Source: a virus
DNA: 63,788 nt
Strand: one strand, 5' to 3'
IMG/VR virus record: IMGVR_UViG_3300005613_000061
Span: 1-63,788 of that record
Part shown: positions 46,573 to 56,346 of the stretch, piece after piece
Layout of the letters: the number at the start of each line of letters is the position of its first letter
Numbering within the stretch: position 1 is the stretch's first letter
Position numbers and translations under genes: made by a program
Notes under the pieces: model-generated
Told to the model about the DNA's origin: nothing
The model's input: only the letters and a program-made list of their open reading frames with translations
Database searches by the model: none

Positions 46573-48435
46573 ATGAAAGTCGGAGATTTAAAAGTAGTTT
46601 TAAAATTATCGGTAACTAAGTTCAAGGCTGGTATTCTTGCAGCAAAGAGTCAATTAAAGGGTTTTGGAGAAAGAACTAAAAAGCTAGGGCAGACCTTCAA
46701 GGCTTCTTTTGGGTTTATGATTAGACAACTTAAACGTTTCGCATTAGTTGGTACTGGTATATTTGTGGGTATGACAGTGGCAGCAGCCAGATTTGAAGAA
46801 GAGATACACAGAACAGCCGTTATTATAGGAAAAGGAACAGAAGTTGCAGCAAGTCAATATACTGCATTAATAGAAAAAGCTAGAGAACTGGGACGAGAGA
46901 CTTTATTTTCATCTACTCAAGCTGCCAAAGGGATGCAGTTAATGGCGAAAGCGGGCTTTAATACTAAAGAAATTGTCTCATCTATTGCAGATGTTGTTAA
47001 TTTAGCAGTAGCCGGAAATTTAGAACTGGAATCAGCGACAAGCGTAGTGGCAGCGGCACTAAGACAATTTCAATTAAATGCCGCAGATGCAGGAAAAGTG
47101 GCAGATGTTTTAACCGTAACAGCTAATTCAGCTATGATTACTGTAGAAGGTTTAGGCGAAGCTATGAAATACGCCGCACCCGTAGCAAAAGCCTTAGGGA
47201 ATGACTTAGAAGATACAGCATCTATTATGGCCGCAGTAGCCAATTTAGGTTTAGAAGCTAGTCAAGTCGGTACCGCTTTAAGACGTATGATGGTTAGACT
47301 TTTAGCACCAACCGCACAAGTACAGAAGTCACTAGATAAATTAGGACTTCAAACAGTAGACCAAGCCAGCGGCAAAATGCGAAAAATGATAGATATTTTA
47401 TCCGACTTGCAAAAGAAATTTAAAGAAGGCTCTATGACACAAGTAGAGTTTCAAAAAGCATTAGCACAAGTAGCCGGAACTCGTGGCGTTACAGCATTAA
47501 TGGGTATTGTAGGACAAGCCAATTTAGACTTAAGTATAATGTCAGATAATCTTAGAAATGTACAAGGCTCAGCTAAAAAAATGGCAGACGAGTTTAGAAA
47601 AACCACCATTGGACGCTTTAAAGATTTAATAGCGTCGGTCAATGAGTTAAGTATTACTATTGTAGGAGCATTTGGAGACTCAATTAGAAATACATTATTT
47701 GGTATACGTAACTGGGTATTAGGATTACAGCAAGCATTAGAGGCAAACGGCAAATTAAAAACTATTATAGAAGCATTGAAAGAAGGATTTTCTCCTTTAA
47801 CGGCCAAAATAAAAGAGTTTGCCGACACCGTTCTTAGAGCAGTAGAAGGAATGGATGCAATGGAAATTAGGGATGTAATACTTGCAAAATTTGCTCAACT
47901 GAATACAATTTTATATGATATGGGAGAAGCATTTAAAGTTATAGCTGGGGCAATAAAGCCAGTGTTTCAGGCTCTAGAAGCTATCGGCGTAGCATGGAAA
48001 TTTTGGACAGGCGGAGAAGACAAAGACTTTATAGATGAAATGAATAAAAGTCTGTATGAAACAGCACTACTACAGAAACGAATTAATGACGAGAGAGCTA
48101 GATTTAAAGCAAAAGATGCTGAACGAAAAGAAGCAGCAAAAGAAATGGTTGGAAAATCTAACAACATAGGCTTTGACGAAGGCGAATCCGCAAGAGTAGC
48201 AGAAGAATATAGAAAACGAAGAGAACACGAAATAAACTTATTATTAAACGGCCTTAGTGAAAGTTCTAAAGAAGGAACACAAGGTACGGAAAAAGTACGT
48301 GATGTTATGATAACTAATGCTAAAGGCATAACTAGAGTAATGGAACAGATAGTTACTACTTTAAATCAAAATACAGCTAGAATTAATAGTATAGAGATAC
48401 GTTCCAATAGGTCTAGTGTGAAAGGTTCTAAATAA
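46573..48435 (+). CDS. tail tape measure protein, TP901 type
   Basis: 620 residues. FEEEIHRTAVIIGKGTEVAA, ELGRETLFSSTQAAKGMQLM, AKAGFNTKEIVSS and VGTALRRMMVRL are typical of the TP901 tape measure core (about 70-300). A hydrophobic helix (FALVGTGIFVGMTVAAA) precedes it. By the usual 1.5 angstrom per residue the tail would be about 90-100 nm. Its TAATG overlaps the next start. Confidence 0.92.
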   Translation: MKVGDLKVVLKLSVTKFKAGILAAKSQLKGFGERTKKLGQTFKASFGFMIRQLKRFALVGTGIFVGMTVAAARFEEEIHRTAVIIGKGTEVAASQYTALIEKARELGRETLFSSTQAAKGMQLMAKAGFNTKEIVSSIADVVNLAVAGNLELESATSVVAAALRQFQLNAADAGKVADVLTVTANSAMITVEGLGEAMKYAAPVAKALGNDLEDTASIMAAVANLGLEASQVGTALRRMMVRLLAPTAQVQKSLDKLGLQTVDQASGKMRKMIDILSDLQKKFKEGSMTQVEFQKALAQVAGTRGVTALMGIVGQANLDLSIMSDNLRNVQGSAKKMADEFRKTTIGRFKDLIASVNELSITIVGAFGDSIRNTLFGIRNWVLGLQQALEANGKLKTIIEALKEGFSPLTAKIKEFADTVLRAVEGMDAMEIRDVILAKFAQLNTILYDMGEAFKVIAGAIKPVFQALEAIGVAWKFWTGGEDKDFIDEMNKSLYETALLQKRINDERARFKAKDAERKEAAKEMVGKSNNIGFDEGESARVAEEYRKRREHEINLLLNGLSESSKEGTQGTEKVRDVMITNAKGITRVMEQIVTTLNQNTARINSIEIRSNRSSVKGSK

Positions 48436-48800
48436 TGGTACCAAATAGAATAACTTTTAATGGCGTGGATTTAGGTGACCAAGCATGGGCAAATATGGGG
48501 TACGAAGGCAATGTAACATCTAAAGTATTGCCTAGAGCAAAAGGCGTAACAGTTTATGATACGAATGAAAATGGCGGCGGAATTATACATATAACTATCC
48601 AAGCGTGGGTAATAGAGGACACACGAAAAGCCTTAGAACAATATTTTTATAATTTAGAAGGAAATTTAGGACGACAAAAAGCAGACCTAATAATAGATGG
48701 TTGGACAATTAGTGATTGTTCAGTAGAGAGTTATAATATGGACAACTCAGGAAATGAAAGTTATAGTAACTTGACAATATCAATATTAAAAAGTGTTTAA
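48435..48800 (+). CDS. tail protein, distal-tail-like position
   Basis: 121 residues, MVPNRITFNGVDLGDQ, with VYDTNENGGGIIHITIQAWV and a final strand. The place after the tape measure suggests a distal tail or baseplate component; the sequence itself is not decisive. Confidence 0.55.
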   Translation: MVPNRITFNGVDLGDQAWANMGYEGNVTSKVLPRAKGVTVYDTNENGGGIIHITIQAWVIEDTRKALEQYFYNLEGNLGRQKADLIIDGWTISDCSVESYNMDNSGNESYSNLTISILKSV

Positions 48801-48818
48801 TAAAAGGAGAGCGTAAAA

Positions 48819-49319
48819 ATGGCAGCAACTATAGAAGTAGTAAAAACCACAGGAGCCTCAGGAAGTGAAACAGTAACTTCAGTTAGCGGTATTGCATTAA
48901 AGGACGTAGACGATGCTACCACCACGGCTCCCAATTCACCGATAGTTATTTTGGATAGCGGTTGGAATTACAGTTATGAAAGTTGGTTAAGATTTAAAGT
49001 AGCCGTAGCACCAGACAATCAATGTACTGATTTTAAAGTATGGGGTTCTGGGGCAGCTATTCAAACTGGCAATGTAAGAATAACACTGAACACGGACGCA
49101 GTTGATACGTATGTTACACCTGTTAAAACACAATGTGCGCAAGGAACTCGTGCAGACTTTGCAAGTCATGGAGTTGGAAGTAAAGTTGATGTGGCAGGAA
49201 CGTTAGTTAACGTAGATGATGTAACAGATTTTGTGGTATTTCAATTAGAAGTAGACGACGTAGCTACTCCGGGGAATATCGCTCAGCAGACTATATATTA
49301 TAGTTATCTTGAGACATAA
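48819..49319 (+). CDS. probable virion protein
   Basis: 166 residues, MAATIEVVKTTGASGS, Thr/Val-rich beta pattern with NWNYSYESWLRF-like and FKVWGSGAAI segments. Behind AAAGGAGAG. A tail-tip or decoration protein by context only. Confidence 0.5.
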   Translation: MAATIEVVKTTGASGSETVTSVSGIALKDVDDATTTAPNSPIVILDSGWNYSYESWLRFKVAVAPDNQCTDFKVWGSGAAIQTGNVRITLNTDAVDTYVTPVKTQCAQGTRADFASHGVGSKVDVAGTLVNVDDVTDFVVFQLEVDDVATPGNIAQQTIYYSYLET

Positions 49320-49338
49320 GTAAAGGAGGTTTATTGTT

Positions 49339-49683
49339 ATGAACGATTTTAAATTTACTTGGTCAGTACAAGTAGACGGAACATATTATACTAGAGAGGA
49401 ACATAAGAACTTTGAAAAGTTAATCTCTAGCACGCCGTTTGTTCTTAATATTAGAAATATAGAAACAAACGAATCATTCCACATACCGATTACCAAAAAT
49501 ATGAAACCTATATTTTATAGACGTGTATATGGTAAATGCGAATTATCTACCATGCATAATGAAGTAGTGAAGTATGTCTACGTTTTTGGGTATGAAGAGA
49601 ATGATATAAAACATCTAACGTGTGAAGTGGATGGAAAGTATTATAAAACAAATGACGACGAGGCCTTAGTAACTTGGGAGTAG
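49339..49683 (+). CDS. hypothetical tail-region protein
   Basis: 114 residues, MNDFKFTWSVQVDGTY, strand-rich, with YTREEHKNFEKL and an acidic C-terminus. AAAGGAGG upstream. Not recognised. Confidence 0.5.
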   Translation: MNDFKFTWSVQVDGTYYTREEHKNFEKLISSTPFVLNIRNIETNESFHIPITKNMKPIFYRRVYGKCELSTMHNEVVKYVYVFGYEENDIKHLTCEVDGKYYKTNDDEALVTWE

Positions 49684-49686
49684 TAA

Positions 49687-52167
49687 ATGGCAATAGCTGA
49701 ACAAAGCACAACCAGTAATACCGGCATAGGGATAGCATCAGGAGAAAACGCTACACAATCGTTTACGGTAAATGGCGTAGAAGACATTTTATGTAACTAT
49801 GTTAAATTACGTTTTGGCCGACAAGCCACGACTACTAGCGGTTCTGTACGTTTAGGTATATATGCGGATGACGGCTCAGATAACCCAACAGGTCCCGAAC
49901 TTGTGGGAGTAACTGTTTCATATAGTGACTTGGCAGAAAACTCTTGGGATTATAACTTTGGCTGGCACACTTTTACTTTTGCCTCTCCAATTACACTTAC
50001 GGCAGGAGTAAAATACGTTTTAAAAATAACTTCTACGATGGATAATTATGCTCGTTGGAGAATAGCCACATCAAATACATACGCAGACGGTTTAGCCAAA
50101 TTAAATGGAGTAGGTTGGGGTGGTGCAGGATACGACTTCACGTTTCAAGTATATAAAGCAGATACTATAGAGAATGATATTACAGCAGATGCAACTTTAG
50201 CAAAAGGCATACATGCAGACGCTACTTTACAAGGAACATTAGAAGATGACATTACAGCAGACGCCACGTTAGCAGGCTTGGGAAGCGACGATATTACAGT
50301 AGATGCAACATTAAAATATCCAGACGATAATACAAGACATAAGTTAACATTAACTTTTAACGACAGTACGCCTCTTACTGGAACAAGAATAGACGGGGCA
50401 AGAAGTATAGCGAGAAATAGCCGAATAGCTAGAGTTTATTTAATCTTAGAAAATACAGGAAGTTCAGGAACCACTACTATAGACGTGAACGTAGATGGAG
50501 TAAGCGTCTTTACTAATCCCGCAAATAGACCTTCTATAGTAGCAGGAGGTGCCGCTTTAGTCTATAGTTTGCCTACTACTAGAAATATATCGGCAAATAG
50601 TCAGATAACAATGGACATAGATAGTTTAGCTACAGATGCCGCAGGACTTTCCGTAATTGTAGAATTAAATGTTGCCACCACGTATACACACGTAGTACGA
50701 AAAGTAAACGTATTAGACAATAGCATTTTAGTAAATAATAGAGAAGGCATAGGGTATTTAACAAGTACTTTACAATTACAAATTATATTTGATGAGCCGA
50801 TGGATGAGAGTATAGAGCCTACAATAGTTCTAACGCCTGTAAGTATGTTAGATACGTTGAGCGTTTCGGCTGGAGGTACTTGGAGTAGCACCTTTGAGAA
50901 GTATGATACTTATACGACGCCAATAATGGACGCCAGTAGTTCAGACTTTAATGGAGTATCAGAGATAGCCGTTAGTGATGCAGAAAATGTATTTGGGGAA
51001 ACAGTAGATAACTATTATACACAGTTAGAACTATCTAATGGATTACTAGTAGAGTTTGAAGATACATATATAAAAACGGCAGACAATAATATATTAATTA
51101 ATTCTGATACGATTAAACGTTTTAAATATAGCTTTGACAATGTAACATTTAGTAGTTGGCAAGATTATGCAGAAAGTACGACAGTAGATGTAACAGACGC
51201 AGGAGTGGGAGGCGACGGCTCACAAGGAGAAAAAACCTGTTACTTACTTTTAGAAGATGTTAGAGGGAATACAGCAAGTAAGGAGATAAATTGTTATTAC
51301 ATTACGTCAATAAGTCAAGTAAGTAACTTTAGTATACAGGCAGCAGGCAAAGAAAATTACTGGGTACTACGCTGGGATATGCCAACAGAAACAAACGAAG
51401 CCAAGATAGACCGATTTAAAATATATGTAGACGATGTATTATATACAACTGTTTATAATCCGTATCCTTCATATCTTAGCGGTTTAGCTTTAGACGTTCC
51501 GAGTATAGTAGAAGATAAGACAACAGACACAATTACTTATCCGATGGCATCAGGGATAGTTTTTGATAGCGAAGGGAATCAAGTGAACGTATCTTCCGCA
51601 AACCTAGACGTTGATTTTGCCACCGATAATGACAGATACGATATTATTGGTATAGATAAAGACGGAAATTATAAGGTTATAAGTGGTGTAGAGGGCGTAG
51701 AATTTAGACCCACATATCCTTTTGAAACAATAAATGAAGTAACAGGTGATATAGAGGCGCCAATAGTTCCAAATTTAGAGATTGGATTTTTACCACTGTA
51801 TTATTGTAGAGTAAGAACATATGATTGGACAAGTTCAACAGGAACCGAAGGAAAAGACTGTCTAGTGGATGTACGTTGGATTTTTGATGTAAGAGAATCA
51901 AAGAGAAAAGCATTATTATATCTAGAAAAAGACGAAGACGACCACATAATAAAAGTACAGGCAGTAACTCTAAGCGGTTTAACGTCTGACTATGATTATA
52001 CGTTTTCTAGTATATCGTACCCAGTTGTAAAGTACAATAAGTTACAGGCATGGAGTGCCAAAGACGGCGGAGGCGTAGAGGTTGTCAATGGGGGCTTTAT
52101 ACAAGAGAACGATGGAACATTAACAAATAATTTAATGTATTATAAATTTGTAGAAGAGGAAGAATAA
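49687..52167 (+). CDS. large tail/fibre protein with short DITADATL repeats
   Basis: 826 residues. The start (TSNTGIGIASGENATQSFTV, then YVLKITSTMDNYARWRI) is a jelly-roll-like domain of about 165 residues. Three or four short repeats with DITADATLA follow (about 170-215). Fibronectin-like segments (FSIQAAGKENYWVLRWDMP) come later. It is probably a tail-tip or receptor-contact protein. Confidence 0.7.
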   Translation: MAIAEQSTTSNTGIGIASGENATQSFTVNGVEDILCNYVKLRFGRQATTTSGSVRLGIYADDGSDNPTGPELVGVTVSYSDLAENSWDYNFGWHTFTFASPITLTAGVKYVLKITSTMDNYARWRIATSNTYADGLAKLNGVGWGGAGYDFTFQVYKADTIENDITADATLAKGIHADATLQGTLEDDITADATLAGLGSDDITVDATLKYPDDNTRHKLTLTFNDSTPLTGTRIDGARSIARNSRIARVYLILENTGSSGTTTIDVNVDGVSVFTNPANRPSIVAGGAALVYSLPTTRNISANSQITMDIDSLATDAAGLSVIVELNVATTYTHVVRKVNVLDNSILVNNREGIGYLTSTLQLQIIFDEPMDESIEPTIVLTPVSMLDTLSVSAGGTWSSTFEKYDTYTTPIMDASSSDFNGVSEIAVSDAENVFGETVDNYYTQLELSNGLLVEFEDTYIKTADNNILINSDTIKRFKYSFDNVTFSSWQDYAESTTVDVTDAGVGGDGSQGEKTCYLLLEDVRGNTASKEINCYYITSISQVSNFSIQAAGKENYWVLRWDMPTETNEAKIDRFKIYVDDVLYTTVYNPYPSYLSGLALDVPSIVEDKTTDTITYPMASGIVFDSEGNQVNVSSANLDVDFATDNDRYDIIGIDKDGNYKVISGVEGVEFRPTYPFETINEVTGDIEAPIVPNLEIGFLPLYYCRVRTYDWTSSTGTEGKDCLVDVRWIFDVRESKRKALLYLEKDEDDHIIKVQAVTLSGLTSDYDYTFSSISYPVVKYNKLQAWSAKDGGGVEVVNGGFIQENDGTLTNNLMYYKFVEEEE

Positions 52168-52169
52168 CG

Positions 52170-55100
52170 ATGAGCGACCCAAAATTTAGAGACTGTGTAA
52201 GATACGTTTTAAATGTAGGTAATTGGGTAGACGAAGAATGTCTAGAGATAAAAGAGAGCGGCGGAAAATCGCAATATTTATTTAGTTTAGGTACGCCTTA
52301 TACTGACCCCGGTTATGCACCTATAGACCCTCCTTCTCAAAGTTCAGATTATGTAGTTTCTGGAACTTCCGGTATTATATCTGTTCAGGGAGTAGAGCCA
52401 GTTAATGGGAGTAATGGGAAGTTTTGGACTCAAGAGTATAATGACAAGTATTTTCCAGGCGGTATTCCAGCGAATCAAGGTATGTTAGCGGAAGTAAAGT
52501 CTCCATACTGGGCATTTAGACTGACACGTACCACATGTAACTTTGATAATGTATTGTCTAATTTAGCATTAATGAGACAAATTTATAAACCTAGCGATGG
52601 TTACAGAGTAGTTGCGGTACAGAACGAGGTAACACCGTTAACCGAGGAACCTTTATCAGAATATTGGGATATTAGAAATGAGAAACAAGAAGGTAGTACT
52701 GTAGCCGGAGATGAAAGTTTTTTTGGAAACATGGAAAATAAATCTGGTACAGGAGAAGGCTCTAGCGCAGAAGATTACGCCGGAGAAGATAATCCAGTAG
52801 ATACAGATTTAACAAATAAAATAGCACGTCTACATGAGAATGGAGACGAGACCGGGGTGGTACATGCAAATGATAAATTAACTTTTACTCCTCCGCAGAG
52901 CGTATTAACTTTGAGTGGCACACATGACGAGAAAAAAGAGGATAGTCCCGGTTTTGGGAATTATTTTGACGAGACTAATGTAAAATCGCCGAGTATACAG
53001 GTTAACTTACTTGATGACAAATGGGAACAATATTTAGACACTACAAGTAGCTGGCAGCCTTTGGGGGCTACGCCTCAATTAAGTTATCAAAGAAAAGGCG
53101 TACGTAAAGATATGACGCAAGTTACCAAAATTGTGGTGTATTTAAGAAAGACTACAGAGGAGAAGAAAGTAACTCCCGTAGAAAAAGTTAAAGATAAGCC
53201 GGCATTTAGATTACCTGACCCAGGAAGCTATAGTAATAAGATAGATGGCGGAGTAAATGACAGAAGTTTAGGACAACGTTTTCAAGGAGCAAGTTATAGT
53301 GATTTTGTAGGCTATAATCAAGATAATGAGGTAATGTTTGATAGTCTTTATGTACCAGAGACAAGTAGATGGGGAGAAAACTTAGACTTTACGGACCCCG
53401 ACACAGAGTACCACTACAAGAAATTAGGCAAGTCTATAGTGGGCGGAGAAGGAGACTTTTTAAGTTATGATATGTATATAGAAGAGATAACTAAAAATCT
53501 TAGCGACGCTTCTACTATGACGTTTGTAGAAAATATTAAGTATGATGATGTTGGCGCAAACATAATTTTAAATGGGACCGCCAGTACCACAGGAAGTGAA
53601 CAGGCAGGATTTGAGGCTAGTAAAGCCTTTGATTGGTTAGACAATACTTATTATCAATCTCAAGTGGGTGGCGCCAGTTTAATGTATGACTTTCAAAGAA
53701 CTGTTATTGCTGAGACTACATTAACTGTAGGTTGTACCGCAGGAGATGCCTCAATCACAGTTGGAGATACTTCGGACCTGCCTTCAAAAGGAAATGTAAT
53801 ATTAAACGGGACAGATTATGTTAGTTACGAAAGTAAAACTGCTGCAACCTTAACAGGTATTCCAGCGGATGGTGACTTTGCAGTAGATACACATTTATCC
53901 GGCGTATCAGTAACATGGGAATTATCACACGTATCTAGACAAATTAAAAAGTATGCCATTAAAGTAAGAACGACTAATCCAGAAAATTATCCGAAAGATT
54001 GGGTATTTCAAGGAAGTAATGATGCAACAAATTGGGACGATTTAGACACACAGACAGGCGTTACTTGGGAATCAGGAGAGGAAAAAGTATTTTCATGTTT
54101 AGACAACGTTACAAACTATAGATATTATAGATTAAAAGATTTAGTTCCTACGGGAGATATAGGAACATATCCAGTTGAAATAGTAGATGTACAGATGTTT
54201 GAATCTGATACATGGGATACCGGTTCATGGGTATACGGTGCACTTGTTACACCGACTGGAGCTCAGACAGTCTTTCACGGTATAATAGTATCTAAGCAAC
54301 GTACGTTATCTGAGAATGGGCAAATAGTACGTTATCAGGCAGCGGGCTTAATACAAAAATTAAATGAGTTGGGTTTTGCGTTTGAAATTAGTTTACGAGA
54401 TAAAAATATACAAGAGATAGCGCAAATCATAGTAGATGCCATACCAAATAGTATTATAACGAGCGCAGAAGGTATAGAGTTGTTACCTACAACAGTTGTT
54501 CCAGAAATAGACTGGCAGACCATAACATATAAACGAGCTTTAGATATGTTAATGGACCAAGCAGGACAGTATGGTTATTACTTGGACACGAATAGAGTAT
54601 TACGTTTTATAAATTTAAAATATAATGCCGACGAGGACACATCTAGACAGATAACTTATGAGATTCCGGAAGAGGGAGAAGCATACGACGACACCAAACA
54701 TTTTGTTTTAAATAAAGAATTGTCTATAGATGTGACGCAAGCAAAAACGAAATGTATGGCACACGGGGAAAAGATTGAAATAGAATTAACAGAGATTATT
54801 CCAGTAGTAGAAAGCGCAGAGGGACAAACTCCTCCATATGCCTTGATAGTAGAAAGTAGCGACGCAACTCCTCCGGGTGCATATGAAAGAACATTTTTGG
54901 TCGTATTGAGCAATACAGATGTACAAGCGCAGTTATTGAGTGACGAAGACAAGGCAATAGATGTAAAGACGTACTACCCCAGTTTTAGAGTTGGTAGCGT
55001 ACGTTTTGCTAAAGGTTGGTGGAATCCACGAAATAATCCATTTAACTTTGTAATTCACGATACATTTTCGGCATTTAACATTAGTGCCTATAACTTTGCT

Positions 55101-55613
55101 CAAGAGTTTAAAGTAACGTATGTTTATAAATCAAGTACGCCAGTTTACGCAGACACCGGCTGGATTGGAACAGCATACGAAGACTTTAATGTACAAACGT
55201 CACATATTATACTTGACACACGTTTTAGAAAACAAATAGTACAGGGAGAAGTCATAAGAGATGATAGCGGAGAACTATTAAAGTATGCTAAACAATTAAT
55301 AGAACCATACAAAGACTGGTATTTGGGCGGTAGTGTTGAGTTAAATGATGTACGTTACGAACTTGAATTAGACAAGTTTATTAACTTCTCAGGCACCACA
55401 CAAGACTGGACAGACATTAATGCCTTTGTTAAAATGATACGCTGGGACTTTGTGAATCATCAAACATCAATAGACTTGACAAATAACTATTTTGTAGGAG
55501 CATTTATTGACCCAGAAGTGGCAGTAGAAAAGAAAGTAATAGAAGACAGCGAAGAAATACAGAGAATATTAGCACGATTAAAGAAACTTGAAATCAACAC
55601 GAATCAGTTTTAA
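52170..55613 (+). CDS. tail hub/baseplate protein with discoidin-like domain
   Basis: 1147 residues. A region near 500-680 reads as an F5/8 type C (discoidin) domain: ASKAFDWLDNTYYQS, YPKDWVFQGSNDATNWDDLD and YRYYRLKDL are its classical segments, interrupted by a small inserted strand-rich piece. Residues about 720-850 (NIQEIAQIIVDAIPN, YKRALDMLMDQAGQYGYYLD) resemble tail hub proteins. The end is a helix (EEIQRILARLKKLEI). The carbohydrate-binding domain inside the hub hints at surface recognition. Confidence 0.78.
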   Translation: MSDPKFRDCVRYVLNVGNWVDEECLEIKESGGKSQYLFSLGTPYTDPGYAPIDPPSQSSDYVVSGTSGIISVQGVEPVNGSNGKFWTQEYNDKYFPGGIPANQGMLAEVKSPYWAFRLTRTTCNFDNVLSNLALMRQIYKPSDGYRVVAVQNEVTPLTEEPLSEYWDIRNEKQEGSTVAGDESFFGNMENKSGTGEGSSAEDYAGEDNPVDTDLTNKIARLHENGDETGVVHANDKLTFTPPQSVLTLSGTHDEKKEDSPGFGNYFDETNVKSPSIQVNLLDDKWEQYLDTTSSWQPLGATPQLSYQRKGVRKDMTQVTKIVVYLRKTTEEKKVTPVEKVKDKPAFRLPDPGSYSNKIDGGVNDRSLGQRFQGASYSDFVGYNQDNEVMFDSLYVPETSRWGENLDFTDPDTEYHYKKLGKSIVGGEGDFLSYDMYIEEITKNLSDASTMTFVENIKYDDVGANIILNGTASTTGSEQAGFEASKAFDWLDNTYYQSQVGGASLMYDFQRTVIAETTLTVGCTAGDASITVGDTSDLPSKGNVILNGTDYVSYESKTAATLTGIPADGDFAVDTHLSGVSVTWELSHVSRQIKKYAIKVRTTNPENYPKDWVFQGSNDATNWDDLDTQTGVTWESGEEKVFSCLDNVTNYRYYRLKDLVPTGDIGTYPVEIVDVQMFESDTWDTGSWVYGALVTPTGAQTVFHGIIVSKQRTLSENGQIVRYQAAGLIQKLNELGFAFEISLRDKNIQEIAQIIVDAIPNSIITSAEGIELLPTTVVPEIDWQTITYKRALDMLMDQAGQYGYYLDTNRVLRFINLKYNADEDTSRQITYEIPEEGEAYDDTKHFVLNKELSIDVTQAKTKCMAHGEKIEIELTEIIPVVESAEGQTPPYALIVESSDATPPGAYERTFLVVLSNTDVQAQLLSDEDKAIDVKTYYPSFRVGSVRFAKGWWNPRNNPFNFVIHDTFSAFNISAYNFAQEFKVTYVYKSSTPVYADTGWIGTAYEDFNVQTSHIILDTRFRKQIVQGEVIRDDSGELLKYAKQLIEPYKDWYLGGSVELNDVRYELELDKFINFSGTTQDWTDINAFVKMIRWDFVNHQTSIDLTNNYFVGAFIDPEVAVEKKVIEDSEEIQRILARLKKLEINTNQF

Positions 55614-55705
55614 CTATATAATACTTGCACAAATCCTCAGTTATAGACCATAATTCCTTTAATTATAAGCAGTTAAATATCTATAGACCCTAAATATCCA
55701 TATAC

Positions 55706-55722
55706 TTATAGTTAAACTATAA
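55706..55722 (+). repeat. 17-base palindrome
   Basis: TTATAGTT A AACTATAA, two perfect 8-base arms around a single base. A dimeric regulator could bind here. Confidence 0.6.
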
Positions 55723-55893
55723 CTTGCCCAAATTATAAGTATATAGCGCCTAACGTCTTTAATTATAAGCATTTATAACCTTGACTCCATCTGACCTTCC
55801 TAAAACTATACCCGACTACAATAAACCCTATTAAAGCCTTATATACATAACTTCTTTCCTAGCAAGTAGTTATGCGATATAGGCCGGATACAT

Positions 55894-55916
55894 GCGTATA
55901 TACATCATATATACGC
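55894..55916 (+). repeat. 9-bp hairpin
   Basis: GCGTATATA, loop CATCA, TATATACGC. Perfect stem with no U-tract behind it, so it is not a standard terminator. Confidence 0.6.
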
Positions 55917-55973
55917 CACAGAATAGCCGGAACCGCTCCAATTCTTACCTGTATGAAGCCATTATTTAAATAG

Positions 55974-56057
55974 AATATGTTATATATACACAATTTAAAG
56001 CCCTTTAAAACGCGAATATGGAGACCGTTTATATAAGCTATTGCTATATAACATATT
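55974..56057 (+). repeat. 13-bp inverted repeat enclosing a 7-bp inner stem
   Basis: AATATGTTATATA (55974-55986) pairs perfectly with TATATAACATATT (56045-56057). Within it TTTAAAG/CTTTAAA (55994-56009) forms a second stem. A T-rich stretch follows at 56061-56070, so it may be a structured RNA end or a terminator of the virion operon. Confidence 0.5.
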
Positions 56058-56071
56058 AGGTTATTTTTTTC

Positions 56072-56120
56072 ATTTATTTTAGTTATAGCTATGTACAAAT
56101 TAGCTACGGCATGTTATTAT
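56072..56120 (+). promoter_or_regulatory. host-type promoter with conserved upstream block
   Basis: TGTACA at 56092-56097, 17 bases, TATTAT at 56115-56120 preceded by TGT. The 29 bases at 56072-56100 are identical to 8407-8435. AAGGGGAAAC and the ATG at 56143 follow. It drives the replication genes and the sigma-like factor. Confidence 0.75.
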
Positions 56121-56142
56121 ATAAGTAACAAGGGGAAACAAG

Positions 56143-56346
56143 ATGAAAAAAATAAGAGGGTTTAAATTTATAGGGTATCAAAACACATATAAAAAGGCGG
56201 TATGGAGTAAGGTACTAGCCGACGTAACGCCGCTTTATCAATGTACGAAGTGTGAAACAACATATCCACTTATTGAAGATAATGTAATGTGTAACGGGAA
56301 AATACTAAATAAATGTATATGTGCAAATCGAAAGGAGTATATATGA
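56143..56346 (+). CDS. small zinc-binding protein
   Basis: 67 residues with CTKCETTYPL and later CNGKILNKCIC, a likely zinc ribbon. First gene behind the promoter at 56092; ATGA overlap with the next. Function unknown. Confidence 0.6.
   Translation: MKKIRGFKFIGYQNTYKKAVWSKVLADVTPLYQCTKCETTYPLIEDNVMCNGKILNKCICANRKEYI

Larger units (their letters stand above)
55614..56071 (+). other. gene-free region rich in repeats, candidate origin or regulatory region
   Basis: No gene on either strand is convincing. It holds a 14-base direct repeat TTTAATTATAAGCA at 55658-55671 and 55758-55771 (exactly 100 apart), TATAGACC at 55642 and 55682 with TATAGCGCC at 55742, a 17-base palindrome at 55706-55722, a 9-bp stem at 55894-55916 and a 13-bp inverted repeat. 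It lies between virion and replication genes, where an origin or control region would be expected. Confidence 0.55.

Noticed and set aside
55859-56098. Minus-strand 79-codon frame in the noncoding region
   Set aside because: No ribosome site, unusual composition, and it crosses the inverted repeats and the promoter block.
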